The notes under the pieces were generated by a model. It was not told where the DNA came from. It made no database searches and saw nothing but the letters and a program-made list of their open reading frames with translations. This document shows positions 44,204 to 53,336 of a DNA stretch of 64,000 bases, piece by piece. The translations under genes were made by a program, and so were the position numbers. This stretch comes from Pseudomonas fildesensis (GTDB lineage: Bacteria; Pseudomonadota; Gammaproteobacteria; Pseudomonadales; Pseudomonadaceae), in NCBI RefSeq assembly GCF_001050345.1, contig NZ_LFMW01000039.1, positions 248,001 to 312,000 on the forward strand, given 5' to 3'. Numbering within the stretch: the stretch's first letter is position 1; each line of letters opens with the position of its first letter.

Positions 44204-46039
44204 ATGACTATTGAATTTAACCACTGGCCCCTGGACAGAGCGCAACGCTATCGGGACGAGGGCTACTGGATCGACAAACCGCTGACCCACATTCTCCAGA
44301 CCCGCAGCCAGTCGCAACCCCACGCGCTGGCGATCGTTTGCGGCGAGCGCCGCTTCAGCTACGCCGAGCTGGATCAACTCTCCTCCAACCTGGCCACACG
44401 GCTGGCCGCCAGCGGGCTGGGCAAAGGCGACACCGCCCTGGTGCAACTGCCCAACATCGCAGAGTTCTACATTGTTCTGTTCGCCCTGCTCAAGGCCGGG
44501 ATCGCGCCCCTCAACGCGCTCTACAGCCACCGAAAACTGGAGCTCAAGAGCTACGCCAAACAAATCGTGCCACGGCTGCTGATCGCCTCCCGCGAGCATG
44601 AGGTGTTCCGCAGCGACAGCTATATTGCCGACTTCAAGGAGGTCGGTACAAACCCTGAAATCACCTTGCTGCTGGGTGAAACACGTCACGAAAACAACCT
44701 CGCTGAGTGGATCGAAACCTCAGGCCGGCGCGCCGCGAACTTCTCCCCCACCGAGCCAGGTGAAGTGGCGTTGTTCCAACTGTCGGGCGGCAGCACGGGC
44801 ACGCCCAAACTCATCCCGCGCACGCATAACGACTATCACTACAACGCCCGGACGAGTGCGCAAGTCTGCGAGCTCACAGCACAGACGCGCTTTCTGTGCG
44901 CCCTGCCCGCAGCGCATAACTTCCTGCTCAGCTCACCCGGCGCTCTGGGCGTCCTGTATGCCGGCGGCGCTATCATCATGGCCCCCAGCCCGGAGCCGCT
45001 GACCTGCTTTGCGCTCATCCAGCGTCATGAAGTGAATACAGTGGCCCTGGTGCCCAGCGCCGTCGCGTTGTGGTTGCAGGCAGCGCCGGAACATCGGGAA
45101 CAGTTGCACTCCCTGGAATTCCTCCAGGTCGGTGGCGCCTGCTTCGCCGACTCGCTGGCCCACCAGGTTCCCGGCGTACTCGGCTGCAAGCTGCAACAGG
45201 TGTTTGGCATGGCTGAGGGGTTGATCAACTACACCCGCCTGGACGATTCCGACGAGCAGATCTTCACCACCCAAGGCCGGCCCATCAGCCCTGGTGACGA
45301 AATCAAAATCGTCGACGAACAAGGCATCCCCGTCGCCGACGGTGAGCCCGGCATGCTCGCCACCCGTGGCCCCTATACCTTCTGTGGCTACTACCGCAGC
45401 CCCGAGCAGAACGCCCAGGCATTCGACAATGAGGGTTACTACTACTCCGGCGATCTCGTCCAGCTCATGCCAACCGGCGATTTGCGCGTGGTCGGCAGGG
45501 TCAAGGACCAGATCAACCGTGGCGGTGAAAAAGTCGCCTCGGAGGAAATCGAAAACCTCATCGTCCTGCACCCGGACGTAACCCACGCCGGGTTGGTGGC
45601 CATGCCCGACGACCGCCTGGGGGAGAAGAGCTGCGCCTTCGTCGTGTCGCGCAACCCCAACCTGAAACCGCCCACGCTGCGCCGCCACTTGATGGAACTG
45701 GGCATCGCCGAATACAAGCTGCCGGACCGCATCCGGCTCATCGAAACCATGCCACTGACGGCCGTGGGCAAGATCGACAAGAAGCACCTGCGCCAACTCC
45801 TGGCAGCGGAAACCACGCGCACTTGGTTGCAAACCCGCGTGCTGCAACTGGTCGAAGACTGCGAAGACCTGGACCCGGAAGAAAACCTGATTTTCTACGG
45901 TCTCGACTCCCTGCAAGTGATGAAACTCGCCGCCGAACTCAAAGAGCGTGGCATCGCCGTCAGCTTCGAAGAACTGGCCGACTCACCCACGCTCGCCAGT
46001 TGGTGGTCGCTGGTAGACACACGGCAGAAAGCCGCCTGA
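44204..46039 (+). CDS. pmsE: Salicylate-AMP ligase with C-terminal aryl carrier domain (PmsE)
   Basis: With the ATG at 44204 the protein has 611 residues (an upstream GTG at 44195 is possible). It has the AMP-ligase motif LSGGSTGTPKLIPRTHND near residue 190, GMAEGLINYTRLDD, and the hinge GRVKDQINRGGEKVASEEIE. The C-terminal 80 residues form an aryl carrier domain with FYGLDSLQVMKL, the serine being the phosphopantetheine site. It activates salicylate and loads it on its own carrier for the NRPS. Fusion of ligase and carrier fits the size known for PmsE. Confidence 0.92.
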   Translation: MTIEFNHWPLDRAQRYRDEGYWIDKPLTHILQTRSQSQPHALAIVCGERRFSYAELDQLSSNLATRLAASGLGKGDTALVQLPNIAEFYIVLFALLKAGIAPLNALYSHRKLELKSYAKQIVPRLLIASREHEVFRSDSYIADFKEVGTNPEITLLLGETRHENNLAEWIETSGRRAANFSPTEPGEVALFQLSGGSTGTPKLIPRTHNDYHYNARTSAQVCELTAQTRFLCALPAAHNFLLSSPGALGVLYAGGAIIMAPSPEPLTCFALIQRHEVNTVALVPSAVALWLQAAPEHREQLHSLEFLQVGGACFADSLAHQVPGVLGCKLQQVFGMAEGLINYTRLDDSDEQIFTTQGRPISPGDEIKIVDEQGIPVADGEPGMLATRGPYTFCGYYRSPEQNAQAFDNEGYYYSGDLVQLMPTGDLRVVGRVKDQINRGGEKVASEEIENLIVLHPDVTHAGLVAMPDDRLGEKSCAFVVSRNPNLKPPTLRRHLMELGIAEYKLPDRIRLIETMPLTAVGKIDKKHLRQLLAAETTRTWLQTRVLQLVEDCEDLDPEENLIFYGLDSLQVMKLAAELKERGIAVSFEELADSPTLASWWSLVDTRQKAA

Positions 46040-46078
46040 CCGAGCTGCTTCGCCCAGTCAATTTAAAAGGAGTTGAAA

Positions 46079-47248
46079 ATGACCTTGTCCACTGCCGACC
46101 AACGTAAGCTTGAGAGCTTCTGGCAGCACTGCGTGACGCACCAATACTTCAATATCGGATACCCCGAATCCGCCGACTTCGACTATTCGCAACTGCATCG
46201 CTTCCTGCAGTTTTCGATCAACAACTGCGGGGACTGGAACGAGTACAGCAACTACCTGCTGAATTCGTTCGACTTTGAGAAGGACGTCATGACCTACTTC
46301 TCCGAACTGTTCAACATCGCGCTCGAAGACAGCTGGGGCTACGTCACCAACGGTGGCACCGAAGGCAACATGTTCGGCTGCTACCTGGCCCGCGAACTGT
46401 TCCCGGACGGCACCCTGTACTACTCCAAAGACACCCATTACTCCGTGGCGAAAATCGTCAAATTGCTACGCATCAAATGCCGTGCAGTCGAGTCACTGCC
46501 CAATGGCGAAATCGACTACAACGACCTGATGGCCAAAATAGCCGCCGACCAGGAACGCCACCCAATCATCTTCGCCAATATCGGCACCACCCTGCGGGGC
46601 GCAATCGATAACATCGCGATCATCCAACAACGCCTGCAACAGGCGGGCATTGCCCGTCACGATTACTACCTGCACGCCGACGCCGCGCTGAGCGGGATGA
46701 TCCTGCCCTTCGTCGAACACCCGCAACCCTTCTCGTTCGCCGACGGGATCGACTCCATCTGCGTCTCCGGCCACAAGATGATCGGCTCGCCCATTCCCTG
46801 CGGAATCGTCGTGGCCAAACGCAAAGACGTCGCGCGTATCTCGGTGGAGGTGGACTACATCCTGGCTCACGACAAAACCATCAGCGGCTCGCGCAATGGC
46901 CACACCCCGCTGATGATGTGGGCGGCGCTGCGCAGCCAGTCACTGGCCGATTGGCGCCACCGGATCAGGCGCAGCCTGGACGCCGCGCAATATTCGGTCG
47001 ACCGCTTCCAGGCTGCGGGGATCGATGCCTGGCGCAACAAAAACTCCATCACGGTGGTGTTCCCCTGCCCGTCAGAGCAAATCGTGAAGAAATACTGCCT
47101 GGCCACCTCCGGCAATACGGCCCACCTGATCACCACGCCCCATCATCACGACAACCGCATGATTGATGCCTTGATCGATGAGGTGATTGCCGAAACCCAA
47201 CTGACAGCCTGGCAATCCGGGAAAACATCCAAACGAGCCGCCGGCTAA
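46079..47248 (+). CDS. pmsA: PLP-dependent histidine decarboxylase (PmsA)
   Basis: The 389-residue protein starts at the ATG at 46079, behind AAGGAG. It has the family features FEKDVMTYFSELFNIALEDSWGYVTNGGTEGNM, HADAALSGMILPF and the PLP lysine in SVSGHKMIG-type CVSGHKMIGSPIPCG near residue 230. It makes histamine from histidine in the cytosol. The histamine is then N-hydroxylated and used as the siderophore terminus. It lies between pmsE and pmsB as in known pmsCEAB. Confidence 0.93.
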   Translation: MTLSTADQRKLESFWQHCVTHQYFNIGYPESADFDYSQLHRFLQFSINNCGDWNEYSNYLLNSFDFEKDVMTYFSELFNIALEDSWGYVTNGGTEGNMFGCYLARELFPDGTLYYSKDTHYSVAKIVKLLRIKCRAVESLPNGEIDYNDLMAKIAADQERHPIIFANIGTTLRGAIDNIAIIQQRLQQAGIARHDYYLHADAALSGMILPFVEHPQPFSFADGIDSICVSGHKMIGSPIPCGIVVAKRKDVARISVEVDYILAHDKTISGSRNGHTPLMMWAALRSQSLADWRHRIRRSLDAAQYSVDRFQAAGIDAWRNKNSITVVFPCPSEQIVKKYCLATSGNTAHLITTPHHHDNRMIDALIDEVIAETQLTAWQSGKTSKRAAG

Positions 47249-47282
47249 AGACGGCTCACTCATCTATTGATGGAGACACACC

Positions 47283-47606
47283 ATGCAGCCACTGAAAGCA
47301 CCTGAAGCGTGCGAAAACCTCAACGACATTCGAGCAGGCATCGACTTCTTCGATCGCCAGATCCTCGAATCACTGCAAAAACGCCTGCGCTATGTAAAAG
47401 CTGCCGCACAATTCAAAGCCAATGAACAAGACATCCCGGCCCCGGAACGGGTGGCGGCGATGCTGGAAGAGCGGCGTGAATGGGCAATGGAAGCGGGGTT
47501 CGACGTAGCGTTTGTGGAAAAACTCTACGAGCAGATTATTCACTGGAATATTCAGCAGCAGATTCTGCACTGGCGCGCGACCTATCCCGAGAGGGCTCAA
47601 GCATAA
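47283..47606 (+). CDS. pmsB: Isochorismate pyruvate lyase (PmsB, PchB-like)
   Basis: The 107-residue protein is of the chorismate-mutase AroQ fold. It has the start LNDIRAGIDFFDRQILESLQKRLRYVKAAAQFK and the PchB-like catalytic stretch VKAAAQFKANEQDIPAPERVAAMLEERREWA. It splits isochorismate into salicylate and pyruvate. With PmsC it supplies the salicylate for PmsE. It is the last gene of the operon and is followed by a GC-rich hairpin. Confidence 0.93.
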   Translation: MQPLKAPEACENLNDIRAGIDFFDRQILESLQKRLRYVKAAAQFKANEQDIPAPERVAAMLEERREWAMEAGFDVAFVEKLYEQIIHWNIQQQILHWRATYPERAQA

Positions 47607-47625
47607 AACCCTATCAGGCAGCCAA

Positions 47626-47652
47626 GGCGCGGGGGCGCAGCGATCCCGCGCC
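47626..47652. terminator. Candidate terminator hairpin after pmsB
   Basis: GGCGCGGG pairs with CCCGCGCC around 11 bases. There is no clear U-run after it, so it may act only weakly or with Rho. It lies 19 bases past the pmsB stop. Confidence 0.35.
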
Positions 47653-47714
47653 CTGCGCTTTACATGTCGTAACGCAAAACCAATTACAGCCAGCGAATTC
47701 AACCTCCGGCTAAA

Positions 47715-48195
47715 TCAGAACGTCACACTGGCAGTCAGGCGAGCGGTACGCGGCTCGCCCTCGTTCACCTGCAATTGACCGCTGCCCGTATTGGACGGGT
47801 AGTAGTGCTTGTCGAACAGGTTGTCCACGTTTAGCTGCAGGCAGGTCTTGTAGTCCGACACCGGCAAGTCCCAGCGCAGAAACGTATCGGCCACGGTGTA
47901 ACTGTCCATCCAGAAGCTGTTGTCATTGTCGACAGGGCGTTTGCCTACGTAACGGCCCCCGCCACCGACGTGCCATTGCCCGGTCGCTTCTGGAAACACC
48001 GTGAGGTGGTGGCTCACATAGAGGCTGGCGGTATGCATGGGGGCGTTATTGAAGCGATTCCCCTCATCCTTGGGGTCGTCGAGGATTTCGGTGTGGGCAT
48101 AAGCATAGGTGCCGATCACATCCCAACCTGGCGCCAGACGCCCAGTGACATCCAGCTCGATGCCGCGCGAGCCGACCTGGAAGTGCGCTGGCCGG
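47715..48195 (-). pseudogene. C-terminal remnant of a TonB-dependent siderophore receptor
   Basis: The intact tail of a siderophore receptor is visible: SRGIELDVTGRLAPGWDVIGTYAYAHTEI, then GGGRYVGKRPVDNDNSFWMDSYTVADTFLRW and LNVDNLFDKHYYPS, ending TARLTASVTF. Only about 160 residues of the usual 700-800 remain. The frame loses its homology at about 48195, where a second broken gene on the other strand begins. It has no start of its own. It is the debris of a receptor distinct from the one at 24445-26688. Confidence 0.8.
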
Positions 48196-48508
48196 AGATC
48201 GCCTGGCGCTGACCGGACAAGACATGCTGCGCCAATTACCGGGCGTCAGTCATGCCTTCCAGACGCTGGCGACTTTTATGCTTGTGGGTCAGGGCTTGCC
48301 TGTCGAAGCGCTGAAAACTGCTTTGCGCAATGCCCTTCCCGCTCATCCCGACAGCTATTTGGGGGTCAGCGCATTGCCCAACGATTGCGGGGTTGCATTA
48401 CGCATCATGACCCTCGATGCCGTGTCGCTGCGCAACAGCCTTCACAACGCCTGGGCGTGTGTGCGTGAGCATCTGACCGGCGTGGCACCCCGTATGCGTC
48501 GCAAATGA
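48188..48508 (+). pseudogene. Remnant resembling the C-terminus of a UreD-family protein
   Basis: The frame LAGDRLALTGQDMLRQLPGV, then a hydrophobic strand LATFMLVG, then SLRNSLHNAWACVREHLTGVAPRMRRK, resembles the end of urease accessory protein UreD. The homology is weak and judged by eye. Only about 106 codons remain and the N-terminus is missing. Its upstream edge coincides with the broken edge of the TonB receptor remnant, indicating one rearrangement. A start ATG at 48224 exists but is probably not used. Confidence 0.4.
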
Positions 48509-48637
48509 GCGCTGCTGCAGGTCTTACCGGATAGAACACGCCGAGTTTCCAGGCAACCATGGTTGCGTTTGACCCATTCGCCTAGCCTAACAATGCAGTA
48601 CTGACGCCACTGTAATACCCCGGCCGGTCCAAAGGCG

Positions 48638-50440
48638 TTAGAGCGGCGCCGGCTCCACCTCGTTGAATGTCAAACCCTGGCTATCACTCAGTTGCCAGGG
48701 GTTGGCAACACCCGTCTCGCTGAATACCACGCGATCAAAGCGCGAGTCTTTCAACCCATCGATACGCGCCCTGGCCGGGCCGCTGAACCGAACGCGCTCG
48801 AAGACCAGGCCCTGGTGGTAAGCGTTGTGCTCGCCGTCACCCTTTACCTCGATCGCAGCACCTTGGGCATTCTCGACGCTGACATCGCTCACGCGGATGT
48901 CCTTGAACTGCCCGGCAATTGTCGAGCGCCGGTAGTCGAGCTTCGCATTCGGGTCGTTGTAGTCGAGGGTAAAGATGAACGCCTGCTTGACGGTGTTGCG
49001 GATGGCAGAATCGCGGAACGTCACGTTGCGTGCCCCGCCCCCCATGAAATGGGTGCTTTTCATGCGCAACCCGGCGTCCGTACCGTCAGAGACGTTGTCC
49101 TCTGCCAGGATGTTCTGGATCCAGGCCCCGGTGTGGCTACCGGCAACCACCATGCCATGGCCTTTGCGGAAGTAGTTATTGAAGATCCAGGCATCTTCCT
49201 GGGGCCGCTGGTGCACCGCATCGGCGCCGGTACCGGCGGCGAAGTTGACGCAATCATCCCCCGTGTCGAAAAAGTTGTTGAATACCATCGCGCCCTTGCT
49301 GTTGGCGAACTCAATGCCGTCGCCGTTATTGGCGTCGTAGGTCTTGTGGGTGGTGTTGGCCAGCACCACGTTCTCGGTCTCAAGGTTCATGATCCCGTGG
49401 TACGCCGGATTCAACACGGTGAAGCCGCCATAGAACACGTTCTTCACATTACGCAGGGTGATCAGCGAGGAGCGCATTTGCCCATAGGCGTCTTTGACGT
49501 TCATGCCTCGCGCGACGGCCTGCTCCACCTGAGCCTTGGCCAGGACCCCGTCCTGCAAGTAACGGGTATTGTCGCTGGGCAGGTAGAACGGCAATGCCTG
49601 GCCACGCTCGTCACGGACGTCGGCGTTGCGCTTCCAGCCATTGCCATCAATCGTGCCCTTGCCAACGATGCGAATATTCTCGAACACCTGGTGCTGACGC
49701 GGATCGCGGGGCAAGGCGTTGATCAGGGAAGCCGGGCGCACCGTGCTGGAATAGGGATATTGGATGTAACCCGCCAACGGATAATCTTCAGCGCGTTCGG
49801 AACCCAGCAAGGTCGCGCCTTCGGCGATCTCCAGGGTCATGTTGCTCTTGAGATAGAGCGCACCGCTCTTGTACGTGCCCTTGGGCAGCAACACCTTGCC
49901 GCCCACCGGGCACGCATCGATGGCGCTCTGGATTGCCAGGGTATCGAGATGGATGCCATCGCCTTTGGCGCCGTAGGTGGTCACGTCGAACACGGCCGGG
50001 ACTTTTGTGGTGCGCTGCACCACGGCGGCACTGTCGGCAGACTCTTTGCCGCTGCCATCTACCGAGCGCACGGTGAACCGGTATTGGGTGTCCGGCTTCA
50101 GGCCTTGCGCGGTGTAACTGTGAATGCCGATGCGATGGTGAAAGTTCGCGCGGTCCTGCTGGTAGAAATGGTCTATGTAGGGCTTGGCGGGTGACACCTG
50201 ATCGTTATTGCCGTTGGCACTGCCCAGCAGTGTGCCGTTGACGTAGACCCGGTAGTCCTTGATATCGGCATGTGCGAGGGGCTTTTCCCAGACCAGGATA
50301 ATCTGCTGGTCGTCATAGGCCAGGGTTGGCACTTGCAGCCTGGATGGCGCCTGCAGCGCCCAGGACAACGGGCTGCAACTGATTGCCACGAGGGCCAGCG
50401 CCCAACGGGCCGAGGTCTTTTGAAGGGGTTGATACGGCAT
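48638..50440 (-). CDS. Secreted exo-polygalacturonase, GH28 with N-terminal FnIII-like domain
   Basis: The 600-residue protein starts at the ATG at 50440 behind AAGGAG. It has a signal peptide (about residues 1-35, ending SWA), a fibronectin-III-like domain (residues about 40-150), then a GH28 parallel beta-helix. All four GH28 motifs are visible: NNGDGIE, TGDDCVN, KGHGM and LRMK, which hold the catalytic Asp residues, His and Lys. The length and domain order fit PehX-type exo-polygalacturonases that release digalacturonate or galacturonate from pectate. The gene lies downstream of kdgD on the same strand and probably belongs to the same regulon. Confidence 0.9.
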   Translation of the reverse strand: MPYQPLQKTSARWALALVAISCSPLSWALQAPSRLQVPTLAYDDQQIILVWEKPLAHADIKDYRVYVNGTLLGSANGNNDQVSPAKPYIDHFYQQDRANFHHRIGIHSYTAQGLKPDTQYRFTVRSVDGSGKESADSAAVVQRTTKVPAVFDVTTYGAKGDGIHLDTLAIQSAIDACPVGGKVLLPKGTYKSGALYLKSNMTLEIAEGATLLGSERAEDYPLAGYIQYPYSSTVRPASLINALPRDPRQHQVFENIRIVGKGTIDGNGWKRNADVRDERGQALPFYLPSDNTRYLQDGVLAKAQVEQAVARGMNVKDAYGQMRSSLITLRNVKNVFYGGFTVLNPAYHGIMNLETENVVLANTTHKTYDANNGDGIEFANSKGAMVFNNFFDTGDDCVNFAAGTGADAVHQRPQEDAWIFNNYFRKGHGMVVAGSHTGAWIQNILAEDNVSDGTDAGLRMKSTHFMGGGARNVTFRDSAIRNTVKQAFIFTLDYNDPNAKLDYRRSTIAGQFKDIRVSDVSVENAQGAAIEVKGDGEHNAYHQGLVFERVRFSGPARARIDGLKDSRFDRVVFSETGVANPWQLSDSQGLTFNEVEPAPL

Positions 50441-50550
50441 ATTGTTCTCCTTGTTTTTGCCAGTTATCACACCGGGGCAGTGTTACGCCTGCCGCCCGGC
50501 TGCTTCGAGGTAGTGGGGCATGGTGCAGATCCTTGCTAATGAACAGGACC

Positions 50551-50571
50551 GCGGCGCCACCGGGGCGCCGC
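50551..50571. repeat. GC-rich hairpin between kdgD and the polygalacturonase gene
   Basis: GCGGCGCC pairs with GGCGCCGC around five bases. It lies 12 bases after the kdgD stop in transcription order and has no U-tract. It may attenuate read-through into the polygalacturonase gene. Confidence 0.5.
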
Positions 50572-50582
50572 AGACTGACGGG

Positions 50583-51494
50583 TTACTGGGCGCCCAGCGC
50601 CTGGATCAGCCCGTCCAACTGCTCCACTTCTTCGGGCAGCAGATCGGTCAGCGGCGCACGCACCGGACCTGCGTCGCGCCCCACCAGCCGCGCCCCGGCC
50701 TTGACGATACTCACGCCATAGCCTTCGCAGCGGTTGCGAATCGCCAGGTACGGCAGGAAGAAATCATCGATCAAGCGCCCCACGGTGGCGTGATCGTCGG
50801 CGGCCACAGCCTTGTAGAAATCCATGGCCGTCTTCGGGATGAAGTTGAACACCGCCGAGGAGTACACCGGCACCCCCAGCGCCTTGTACGCGGCCGCATA
50901 GACTTCGGCGGTCGGCAGCCCGCCGAGGTAAGTCAGGCGATCGCCCAGGCGACGGCGGATGGACACCATCGACTCCACCTCACCGATGCCATCCTTGAAG
51001 CCAATCAGGTTCGGGCAGCGCTCGGCCAGTTGCTCCAGGCTGTCGGCGTTCAGGCGGCACAGGTTGCGGTTGTACACCACGACGCCGAAATCCACCGAAT
51101 TGCACACCTGCTCAACGTGAGCCACCAGGCCTTTCTGGCTGGCTTCGGTGAGGTAATGGGGCATCAGCAGAATACCGGCCGCGCCCAGGCGCTCAGCCTC
51201 TTGAGCGTAGGCGATGGCTTGGCGCGTAGGGCCACCGGCACCGGCGAGGATCGGCACCTGGCCTTTGCAGGTGTCTACAGCGGTCTTGATGATCTGCGTG
51301 TATTCCCTGGCTTCCAGGGAAAAGAATTCCCCGGTGCCCCCAGCGGCGAACAGTGCGCTGGCGCCGTACGGGGCCAGCCATTCCAGACGACGGGCGTAGG
51401 TGTCGGCGCGGAAGTCGCCGGCCGCATCAAAGTCGGTAACAGGGAACGACAGCAAGCCGGAAGACAGGACCGTTTTTAATTCTTGTGGAGTCAT
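50583..51494 (-). CDS. kdgD: 5-dehydro-4-deoxyglucarate dehydratase
   Basis: The 303-residue protein of the dihydrodipicolinate synthase/N-acetylneuraminate lyase fold has AAGGTGEFFSLEAREYTQI near the active site, PVYSSAVFNF, VVVYNRN with the Schiff-base lysine in LIGFKDGIGE near residue 185. The residues are typical of KDG-aldarate dehydratase, which turns 5-dehydro-4-deoxyglucarate into 2-oxoglutarate semialdehyde with loss of water and CO2. I prefer the ATG at 51494 over a TTG at 51503. Two copies of a 13-bp operator lie upstream (51543-51555, 51673-51685). Confidence 0.92.
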   Translation of the reverse strand: MTPQELKTVLSSGLLSFPVTDFDAAGDFRADTYARRLEWLAPYGASALFAAGGTGEFFSLEAREYTQIIKTAVDTCKGQVPILAGAGGPTRQAIAYAQEAERLGAAGILLMPHYLTEASQKGLVAHVEQVCNSVDFGVVVYNRNLCRLNADSLEQLAERCPNLIGFKDGIGEVESMVSIRRRLGDRLTYLGGLPTAEVYAAAYKALGVPVYSSAVFNFIPKTAMDFYKAVAADDHATVGRLIDDFFLPYLAIRNRCEGYGVSIVKAGARLVGRDAGPVRAPLTDLLPEEVEQLDGLIQALGAQ

Positions 51495-51542
51495 GGTTCG
51501 CAAACCTCAAATCGGAAAGTGAATGTATACCTCGAGAGGTAC

Positions 51543-51555
51543 GTCATCGTACAAC
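51543..51555. promoter_or_regulatory. FadR-type operator upstream of kdgD (copy 1)
   Basis: GTCATCGTACAAC, whose reverse complement GTTGTACGATGAC occurs again at 51673-51685. The core TTGTACGA(T/C)(G/A)A is shared with 59960-59972 and the palindrome at 62674-62686. It is probably bound by the FadR-type regulator encoded at 61877-62623. Confidence 0.7.
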
Positions 51556-51672
51556 TACAAATAAAGATATGCCAACGAGATATTTCAGTTATCGAAATAT
51601 TCCAAAAAAACTCAATTAAACAATGGCATTAGCACTGGATGCGCGAATTAGCACCCAGTAATCAAACCCTAT

Positions 51673-51685
51673 GTTGTACGATGAC
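51673..51685. promoter_or_regulatory. FadR-type operator upstream of kdgD (copy 2)
   Basis: GTTGTACGATGAC, an exact inverted copy of the 51543-51555 site, lies 117 bases further upstream just past the stop of the preceding ATPase gene. Two operators on opposite sides of the kdgD promoter would allow loop formation. Confidence 0.7.
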
Positions 51686-51694
51686 TGCAGGTTT

Positions 51695-52471
51695 TTAGCC
51701 TATTTGGCGGCGCTCGGACTCCTGACTGAAGTCACGACTGGCCTGCACCAACATCCGCGTATAGTCGTGCGTTGCCAGGTCTTGGCTCAGCCCCTGGCTG
51801 TCCATCAGCTCGACAATCCTGCCCTGCTGCATCACCGCCACGCGGTCACACAAATGCGTCACGACCCCCAGGTCATGGGTCACCATCAGGTAGGTCAGCT
51901 TCTCTTGCTGACGCAGGTCCGTGAGCAAGTTGAGGATCTCGGCCTGAACGGAAACGTCCAGGGCCGAAGTCGGCTCATCCAGCAACAGCACCCTGGGCTG
52001 AAGGATCAGCGCCCGCGCAATGGCCACCCGCTGACGCTGGCCACCGGACAATTGGTGCGGGTAACGGAAACGAAAACTGTCGTTCAGGCCGACCTTGCGC
52101 AGAATCTCGTCGATCCGGTCGTCCTTGTCCCCTACCCCATGAATAATCAGCGGCTCACGCAACGCGGTGTCGATGGTGTGCCTGGGGTGCAAGGAGCCGT
52201 AGGGGTCCTGGAAGACCATCTGCACCTTGCGAAAGTGCTCCTTGGGAATCTTGTGCTGCAGCGGCACGCCAGCAATGCTCAGCTCGCCATGCCAGTGCCG
52301 GTATTGCCCGGCCAGGCAGCGCAGTACAGTGGTCTTGCCCGAACCGGACTCCCCCACCAGGCCAAAGGATTCGCCGTCGGCGACGCTGAGACTCACATCG
52401 TGCAGCACCTGATTGAGGGCAAGGCCTGTGCCGAAACTCAGGTTCAGCGCGTGGGCTTGGATCATGGGCAT
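51695..52471 (-). CDS. ABC transporter ATP-binding protein, DppF/OppF type
   Basis: The 258-residue ATPase has Walker A GESGSGKTT, signature LSGGQRQR, Walker B VLLLDEPTSALDV and the nickel/peptide-type YPHQLSGGQ. The ATG follows GAGGAAC. It is the last gene of the six-gene peptide-family transporter. Because the operon lies among pectin and galacturonate genes, the substrate is probably an oligogalacturonide or sugar acid and not a peptide. This is inference from context. Confidence 0.9.
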   Translation of the reverse strand: MPMIQAHALNLSFGTGLALNQVLHDVSLSVADGESFGLVGESGSGKTTVLRCLAGQYRHWHGELSIAGVPLQHKIPKEHFRKVQMVFQDPYGSLHPRHTIDTALREPLIIHGVGDKDDRIDEILRKVGLNDSFRFRYPHQLSGGQRQRVAIARALILQPRVLLLDEPTSALDVSVQAEILNLLTDLRQQEKLTYLMVTHDLGVVTHLCDRVAVMQQGRIVELMDSQGLSQDLATHDYTRMLVQASRDFSQESERRQIG

Positions 52472-52482
52472 GGTCAGGTTCC

Positions 52483-53322
52483 TCAGTGGGTCAGCCAGAG
52501 CGGATCGCGCTTGAGCACCGGCAGGTGCACACGGCGGTTGTCCATGCTTGGCAGCGCAGCCAGCAGGCCACGGGTATAGGGATGTTCGGCGTATTGCAGG
52601 TCGCAGGCAGCCAGGGATTCCACGACTCGCCCGGCATACATCACCAGCACGCGATCGCAGTAGTTACGCACCAGATTCAGGTCGTGGCTGACGAAGATCA
52701 GCCCCATCTGCTGTTGCTCCACCAACTCCTCCAGCACGCTGAGCACTTGCTGGCGCACCGAAACGTCCAGGGCCGAGGTAGGCTCGTCGGCGATGATGAC
52801 TTCCGGGCGGGTGATGACCATCATCGCGATCATGATGCGTTGCCCCATGCCGCCGGAGACTTCGTGGGGGTACAGGTTATAGACCCGCTTCGGGTCACGG
52901 ATATGCACCTGCTCCAGCATCTGCATGACCCGCTCGCGGGCGTCGCTGCGGCTCGCCTTGTGGTGGGCCAGGTAGGCTTCGGCGATCTGGTCGCCTACCT
53001 TCACCACCGGGTTCAGCGAATACTTGGGGTCTTGCATGATCATCGAGATACGCTGGCCGCGGATCTTTTGCATGGCCTTCTCGCTGGCCGAGAGCAGGTC
53101 GATCTCACCGAACGCCATGGCCTTGGCGCTGATCCTGGCACTGGGCGGGTGCAGCTTGAGCAGGCTGCGCCCGACGGTGGATTTGCCCGAGCCGGACTCG
53201 CCGACGATGGCGAGTTTTTCCCGGCCCAGGGTGAACGACACATCACGCACGGCATGGGTTTCTTTCTGGCCGTTGACGAAGCGCACATTGAGCCCTTCAA
53301 CGTTCAATTTGATGGCGGACAT
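52483..53322 (-). CDS. ABC transporter ATP-binding protein, DppD/OppD type
   Basis: The 279-residue ATPase has Walker A GESGSGKST, SGGMGQRIMIAMM, and Walker B VIIADEPTSALDVSV. The signature is VSGGMGQR, a variant seen in this family. The ATG has GGAGG directly upstream. It forms a heterodimer with the ATPase 11 bases downstream. It energises the two permeases of the same operon. Confidence 0.9.
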   Translation of the reverse strand: MSAIKLNVEGLNVRFVNGQKETHAVRDVSFTLGREKLAIVGESGSGKSTVGRSLLKLHPPSARISAKAMAFGEIDLLSASEKAMQKIRGQRISMIMQDPKYSLNPVVKVGDQIAEAYLAHHKASRSDARERVMQMLEQVHIRDPKRVYNLYPHEVSGGMGQRIMIAMMVITRPEVIIADEPTSALDVSVRQQVLSVLEELVEQQQMGLIFVSHDLNLVRNYCDRVLVMYAGRVVESLAACDLQYAEHPYTRGLLAALPSMDNRRVHLPVLKRDPLWLTH

Positions 53323-53336
53323 AAGGTGTACCTCCG

